Of a stretch of 64,000 nt of DNA, positions 60,657 to 64,000 are shown piece after piece. Position 1 is the first letter of the stretch; every line of letters begins with the position of its first letter. A program made the translations under genes and the position numbers. The notes beneath the pieces are model-generated. The model made no database searches, was not told where the DNA came from, and saw only the letters and a program-made list of their open reading frames with translations. The stretch spans positions 62,001 to 126,000 of the forward strand of contig JAQYCV010000019.1 of NCBI GenBank assembly GCA_028724525.1, in the 5' to 3' direction. This DNA comes from Clostridiales bacterium. Lineage in GTDB: Bacteria > Bacillota > Clostridia > Saccharofermentanales > DTU023.

Positions 60657-61725
60657 GGGAAGCAAATACTCTTATACTTTTGAGATAGTAATCTTGTGGG
60701 CCTGCGAGGACTTGTGCCATAGCCAGCATCTGGTCCCGATAAGTTAACACTACGCGGGCAGAAAAATTTGGATCAGGCAAGGGACCCAGCTCATGGACCG
60801 ACCAGCCCAAGCAAGTAGCCAGTTCTTCACGGGAGATTTCTAGGGTCTTACCCTGAGTTAAGGCCAAGGCTTGATCAAAGTTCAGAGATTTTTGAGGCCA
60901 GTCGGGAAAGCCTGCGGCCAAGGGTCTGAGCAAGCCTAATGCTCTCATTTGATCACTTGTAGCCTGGACATCCTGGCCACAAGACCGCCAAAGATCAAAA
61001 AGTTCTTCAGTTGTCGGCGCCCGGTCCAGGTTAAAGGGCCCACATTGGACCCGGCATAGGCCCTCACAATAAGCGTGGAGACCAAGATCTTCGCCTAAGT
61101 CATCAATCCAGCTACGGATATAGGTCCCTTTAGATACCTTTAACCGAGCGTAGAAAAAGTGTGTAGCTGAGGGGCTAAGGTCTGGGGGCAAGAGCTCACG
61201 ATGCTGAAGGGCAAAACTTGGCAACTGGGACCTGTCCAATAAATCCCAATCTTCGATTTGAACCTGGATCTGACGTGATGCGCGTTCGACTTCCTGACCT
61301 TCACGGGCATAGGCATAGAGGGGACGACCTTGATATTTAAGGGCGGAATACATGGGCGGGACCTGGTCCAGCAGGCCTTGGTGGGCCTTAAGTATATTGG
61401 CGAGGCCACCGGCCTTCAAGTCTTCAAAGGCTAGGGCCAGGTCTTCCGGCGGGATCTGGGCTAGGACTTGCCCTTCCCGGTCGCCACTATCGGTTCTAGT
61501 CCCCAGGCTGGCCAAAACTGCATAGGTCTTGTCATAATCCTGCATAAACTGGATGGCCCCTGTGGCTCGTCCGATGGCCACAGGTAAAACACCAGTCGCA
61601 AAGGGGTCTAAAGTGCCGGCGTGACCAATCCGTTTGAGGCGGAGAATTTTACGCAAACGTGCGACCACCGCAAAAGAGCTAATACCTAAGTCTTTATTGA
61701 TAATAATGAGACCCTGGTCCTGCAC
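60634..61725 (-). CDS. truB: tRNA pseudouridine-55 synthase
   Basis: 363 residues, longer than the usual 300. The catalytic aspartate lies in GHAGTLDPFATGVLP. PMYSALKYQGRPLYAYAREG and VSKGTYIRSWIDDLGEDLG are also conserved. An insertion of about 20 residues (around DRSQLPSFALQHRELLPP) separates them, and the C-terminal RNA-binding part is extended. It makes pseudouridine 55 in the T-loop of all tRNAs. It lies between nrnA and ribF. Confidence 0.95.
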   Translation of the reverse strand: MQDQGLIIINKDLGISSFAVVARLRKILRLKRIGHAGTLDPFATGVLPVAIGRATGAIQFMQDYDKTYAVLASLGTRTDSGDREGQVLAQIPPEDLALAFEDLKAGGLANILKAHQGLLDQVPPMYSALKYQGRPLYAYAREGQEVERASRQIQVQIEDWDLLDRSQLPSFALQHRELLPPDLSPSATHFFYARLKVSKGTYIRSWIDDLGEDLGLHAYCEGLCRVQCGPFNLDRAPTTEELFDLWRSCGQDVQATSDQMRALGLLRPLAAGFPDWPQKSLNFDQALALTQGKTLEISREELATCLGWSVHELGPLPDPNFSARVVLTYRDQMLAMAQVLAGPQDYYLKSIRVFASHEDLSIT

Positions 61726-61734
61726 ACAGACCTC

Positions 61735-62751
61735 CTAGGCTAAGGCCGCCTTGGCTTGGTTAACAACATAATGGACGGTGTCATAGATATCGCCCTCAAT
61801 AGGGAGACTGGCGCCGGACGCCCGCAAATGCCCGCCGCCACCCAAGCTCTGGGCAAAGGCTGCAGCATTGAAGTCTTCTGAAGATCGAATAGACAGACGC
61901 AAGGAAGCTGTCCCATCCGCATGGACATCTTCCTGCATAAAGATGGCCAAGTCAGTGCCCTGAATCTTTTTAAGCATGGAAGAAATATAACCCAGCTGAT
62001 CAGAGTCCACCGAACAGGCAAGGAGTTCTCGCACGCGGAAAAAACACCATATGAGTCTGCCATCACAATCTGTACGGGCTTTCATAAGGGCCAGGCCGCG
62101 GGCACGGGCTTCTTCAATGGGCACTTGATCAAAGGCCTCTTCCGAGATTCGATCCACGGGCACGCCCATTTCTCTGAGTTCAGCCATAACCCGGTATGTA
62201 TCAGGGCCAGTATTTGAATAACGCAAGCCGCCCGTATCCAGATATATGCCCGTAGTTAAATTGTTGGCCATGTCAAGATCCAAAAGAGTTTGACCACTCA
62301 CTTCTTCTAGAGACTTAACAAAATAGTAGACCATTTCAGCTGTGGAAGACCGATCACTCTCAATAACAAAGTGCGCCTTGGGTGCTTCCTGAACCTGGTG
62401 GTGGTCCATAACATAAAGCTCCTGGGCCTCCTGCCAAAAAATGGCACGCTGGCCTAGTCGGCTAGCCTCGTGGCAGTCCAAGACAAAGAGTACAAAAGAC
62501 TCCGGCAGCCTTTGATTCGCTTCATAGATTTCAATTTTCTCCAAGTCTGGCATAAAGTAATAAAGGTCAGGCACTTTCTCTTCTAGCAAAACGCGGGTTC
62601 GAAAACCCAGTTTTTCCAAGGCGGTAGAAAGGACCAGGCTGGAAGAAATAGCGTCGCCATCCGACCGCACATGGGGCAAAATGCAGACCGCACGCTGGGA
62701 ATCTTCTTGAGTTAAAAATAGCTTGGCCAGATCCTTAATCTTCTGACTCAT
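61735..62751 (-). CDS. nrnA: DHH-family oligoribonuclease/pAp phosphatase NrnA
   Basis: 338 residues. DHH motif I is seen as HVRSDGDAISSSL, motif II LDCHE, motif III MDHHQ, and the DHHA1 end as GGGGHLRASGA. NrnA-type enzymes degrade short RNA (nanoRNA), pApA and pAp. Given the diadenylate cyclase in this window, a link to c-di-AMP breakdown products is possible but not shown. The ATG overlaps the rbfA end by 17 nt. The rbfA-nrnA-truB-ribF order is conserved in Bacillota. Confidence 0.93.
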   Translation of the reverse strand: MSQKIKDLAKLFLTQEDSQRAVCILPHVRSDGDAISSSLVLSTALEKLGFRTRVLLEEKVPDLYYFMPDLEKIEIYEANQRLPESFVLFVLDCHEASRLGQRAIFWQEAQELYVMDHHQVQEAPKAHFVIESDRSSTAEMVYYFVKSLEEVSGQTLLDLDMANNLTTGIYLDTGGLRYSNTGPDTYRVMAELREMGVPVDRISEEAFDQVPIEEARARGLALMKARTDCDGRLIWCFFRVRELLACSVDSDQLGYISSMLKKIQGTDLAIFMQEDVHADGTASLRLSIRSSEDFNAAAFAQSLGGGGHLRASGASLPIEGDIYDTVHYVVNQAKAALA

Positions 62752-63139
62752 GGTCCTCTCTCCTCTGGGCCTCTAATTTGGCATTACGGGCAGCATCCTC
62801 GGCCCGCACCTGATCGATAAAGGCGGACATCCGATTGCCCCTTTCCAGCGATTCATCTAAGACGAAGCGCAAGTCTGGTGCGACACGGAGGTTAATCCCT
62901 TCAGCGACCCTCGTGCGCAAAAAGCCCTTGGCTTGGTTGAGTCCTTCCATCATCTCTTGCTTTTCATCGTCATCACCCATAGTAGAAACATAGATGGTCG
63001 CCAAAGAAAGGTCTCGGTTCATCTGGACCTCATTGACCGAAAGCAGATGCGGAATCCGCGGGTCATTAATTTCTCCGTAGAGTACCTCAATCAAAATGCG
63101 CTGCACTTCACCGGCAACTCTTTCTTTTCTATGCTGCAT
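62735..63139 (-). CDS. rbfA: 30S ribosome-binding factor RbfA
   Basis: 134 residues. KH-type fold with RKERVAGEVQRILIEVL, INDPRIPHLLSVNEVQMNRD and LRVAPDLRFVLDESLERGNRM. It assists 16S rRNA 5' maturation and cold adaptation. The frame is open 25 codons upstream, but AAAGAGAG 6 nt before ATG 63139 sets the start. It follows infB after 81 nt containing a hairpin. Confidence 0.95.
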   Translation of the reverse strand: MQHRKERVAGEVQRILIEVLYGEINDPRIPHLLSVNEVQMNRDLSLATIYVSTMGDDDEKQEMMEGLNQAKGFLRTRVAEGINLRVAPDLRFVLDESLERGNRMSAFIDQVRAEDAARNAKLEAQRREDHESED

Positions 63140-63185
63140 AATTAGCTCTCTTTCACTTTCAGATCTGGATTTCAGCCTGTTAAAG

Positions 63186-63212
63186 GAAGGGACAGCCTCT
63201 AGCTGCCCCTTC
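63186..63212 (-). other. Hairpin in the infB-rbfA gap
   Basis: Arms GAAGGGACAGC and GCTGCCCCTTC (63186-63196 with 63202-63212) pair over 11 positions. The single imperfect pair is G-U on the minus-strand RNA but A-C on the plus, so the fold belongs to the operon transcript. The tail CTTCCTTTAAC is a poor T-run, so it is an attenuator or processing site rather than a full terminator. Confidence 0.55.
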
Positions 63213-63220
63213 ACGACTTC

Positions 63221-64000
63221 TTACTTGCTTTCCAGTTTGGGCTTAATCTCTTTCATGTGGAAGGCTTCAATCACGTCACCTACCAGGAGGTCATTGTAAC
63301 GTTCTACACTGAAGCCACATTCATAACCCTGCTGGACCTCTTTAACGTCATCTTGGAAACGGCGCAGAGAGGCAAGCTTGCCCTCATGGAGGACAACGCC
63401 ATCTCGCACCACCCGGACTTGGACATTACGGCGCAGGCTACCATCTGTAACATAAGCACCTGCCACCGTACCCACACCAGACACCTTGTAGGTTTCACGG
63501 ATCTCCGCGTGGCCCAGAACTTCTTCTTCAAAAACAGGCTCCAGCATACCGGTCAAGGCCTTCTTGACATCGTCAATTGCCTCGTAGATGACCGAGTAGA
63601 GCCGGATCTGGACATTACTTTCCTTGGCCAGGTCCGTAACTTGGTTGGTAGGCCGGACATTGAAACCGATAATAATGGCATCGGAGACATCGGCCAAGCG
63701 AATATCTGAGGCGGTGATAGATCCTACAGCACTATGAATAATCTTAACCGTCACCTCGTCATTGGAGAGTTTTTCTAGAGAAGTCGCCAGAGCCTGGATC
63801 GAACCTTGGACGTCTGCCTTGAGGATGATGTTCAGGTCTTTCATCTCGCCCTTGCCCATTTGTTCAAAGAGATTCTCCAGAGATAACTTATTAGTTCTGG
63901 ATAATTCTTTCTCTCTCTCTTCAGCCTGACGGCGTTCGACTAGGGAACGAGCCAGTTTTTCATCTTCCACTTCATAGAAGGTATCACCAGCTTGGGGGAC
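63221..64000 (-). CDS. infB: Translation initiation factor IF-2, C-terminal part (cut by window edge)
   Basis: The last 259 codons of infB; the gene continues beyond position 64000. Visible are [18 protein letters not shown] at the end of domain II, then domain III ([38 protein letters not shown]) and the domain IV fMet-tRNA-binding end ([49 protein letters not shown]). The G domain lies outside the window. It heads the infB-rbfA-nrnA-truB-ribF run. Confidence 0.96.
   Translation of the reverse strand, partial: VPQAGDTFYEVEDEKLARSLVERRQAEEREKELSRTNKLSLENLFEQMGKGEMKDLNIILKADVQGSIQALATSLEKLSNDEVTVKIIHSAVGSITASDIRLADVSDAIIIGFNVRPTNQVTDLAKESNVQIRLYSVIYEAIDDVKKALTGMLEPVFEEEVLGHAEIRETYKVSGVGTVAGAYVTDGSLRRNVQVRVVRDGVVLHEGKLASLRRFQDDVKEVQQGYECGFSVERYNDLLVGDVIEAFHMKEIKPKLESK

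Overview
The window is a chromosomal segment of a low-redundancy, mid-GC Bacillota genome, most likely an anaerobic member of the Clostridia. The evidence is a Gram-positive style division and wall cluster (mraZ to ftsZ with a PASTA-carrying class B PBP and a DivIB-like FtsQ), a cdaA/ybbR/glmM locus, and a methylaspartate (glutamate mutase) fermentation operon. A relative of the Fastidiosipila/Saccharofermentans group is a guess only. About 53 protein genes are supported, nearly all on the minus strand; only tadA, plsC, an orphan XRE regulator and a DEAD-box helicase are on the plus strand. No rRNA, tRNA or CRISPR array was seen.

Layout. 0.1-2.3 kb: thioredoxin, a uridine-kinase-like P-loop protein and a zinc-ribbon membrane protein. 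2.4-7.7 kb: tadA-plsC, converging on a long-chain acyl-CoA synthetase with an unusual C-terminal coiled coil, then hflX. 7.7-9.4 kb: a repeat island with two 188-bp inverted copies of one element, several insertion-sequence-end-like motifs, a possible transposase remnant and an orphan XRE regulator. 9.4-14.2 kb: a DEAD-box RNA helicase, murJ and a murE that sits outside the division cluster. 14.3-22.4 kb: the glutamate degradation block. Fumarase-like (probably mesaconase) alpha and beta, mutS, mutL, mutE and methylaspartate ammonia-lyase lie behind one good promoter and end at a terminator. A P-loop/AlaRS-SAD-like protein and a CitG-type cofactor synthase follow. Together they would take glutamate to 3-methylaspartate, mesaconate and citramalate. 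CitG would make the prosthetic group of a citramalate lyase encoded elsewhere.

22.4-28.2 kb: a cdaA-ybbR fusion, glmM, a degenerate amidase, an SGNH hydrolase and a YitT transporter. 28.2-34.1 kb: an MFS transporter, a Leu/Gly heptad-repeat secreted protein and its MMPL/RND partner. 34.2-44 kb: nrdR-nth-recG-rsmD-coaD-coiled coil-ddl-MecA-like lipoprotein PBP-lipoprotein, apparently one long transcription unit. 44-56.6 kb: the dcw cluster, transcribed mraZ-rsmH-ftsL-pbp-murF-mraY-ftsW-murG-ftsQ-ftsZ, without murC, murD, murE or the sporulation sigma genes often found after ftsZ. 56.7-64 kb: a ZIP metal transporter, then infB (cut by the window edge)-rbfA-nrnA-truB-ribF and lgt-rodA.

The strongest unusual signals are the inverted repeat island around the XRE gene, the P-loop/SAD protein beside the glutamate operon, the diadenylate cyclase-YbbR fusion, an amidase fold that has lost its zinc histidines, a MecA-like lipoprotein PBP beside ddl, and the coiled-coil acyl-CoA synthetase. 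All functional statements come from reading motifs by eye; no database search was run.
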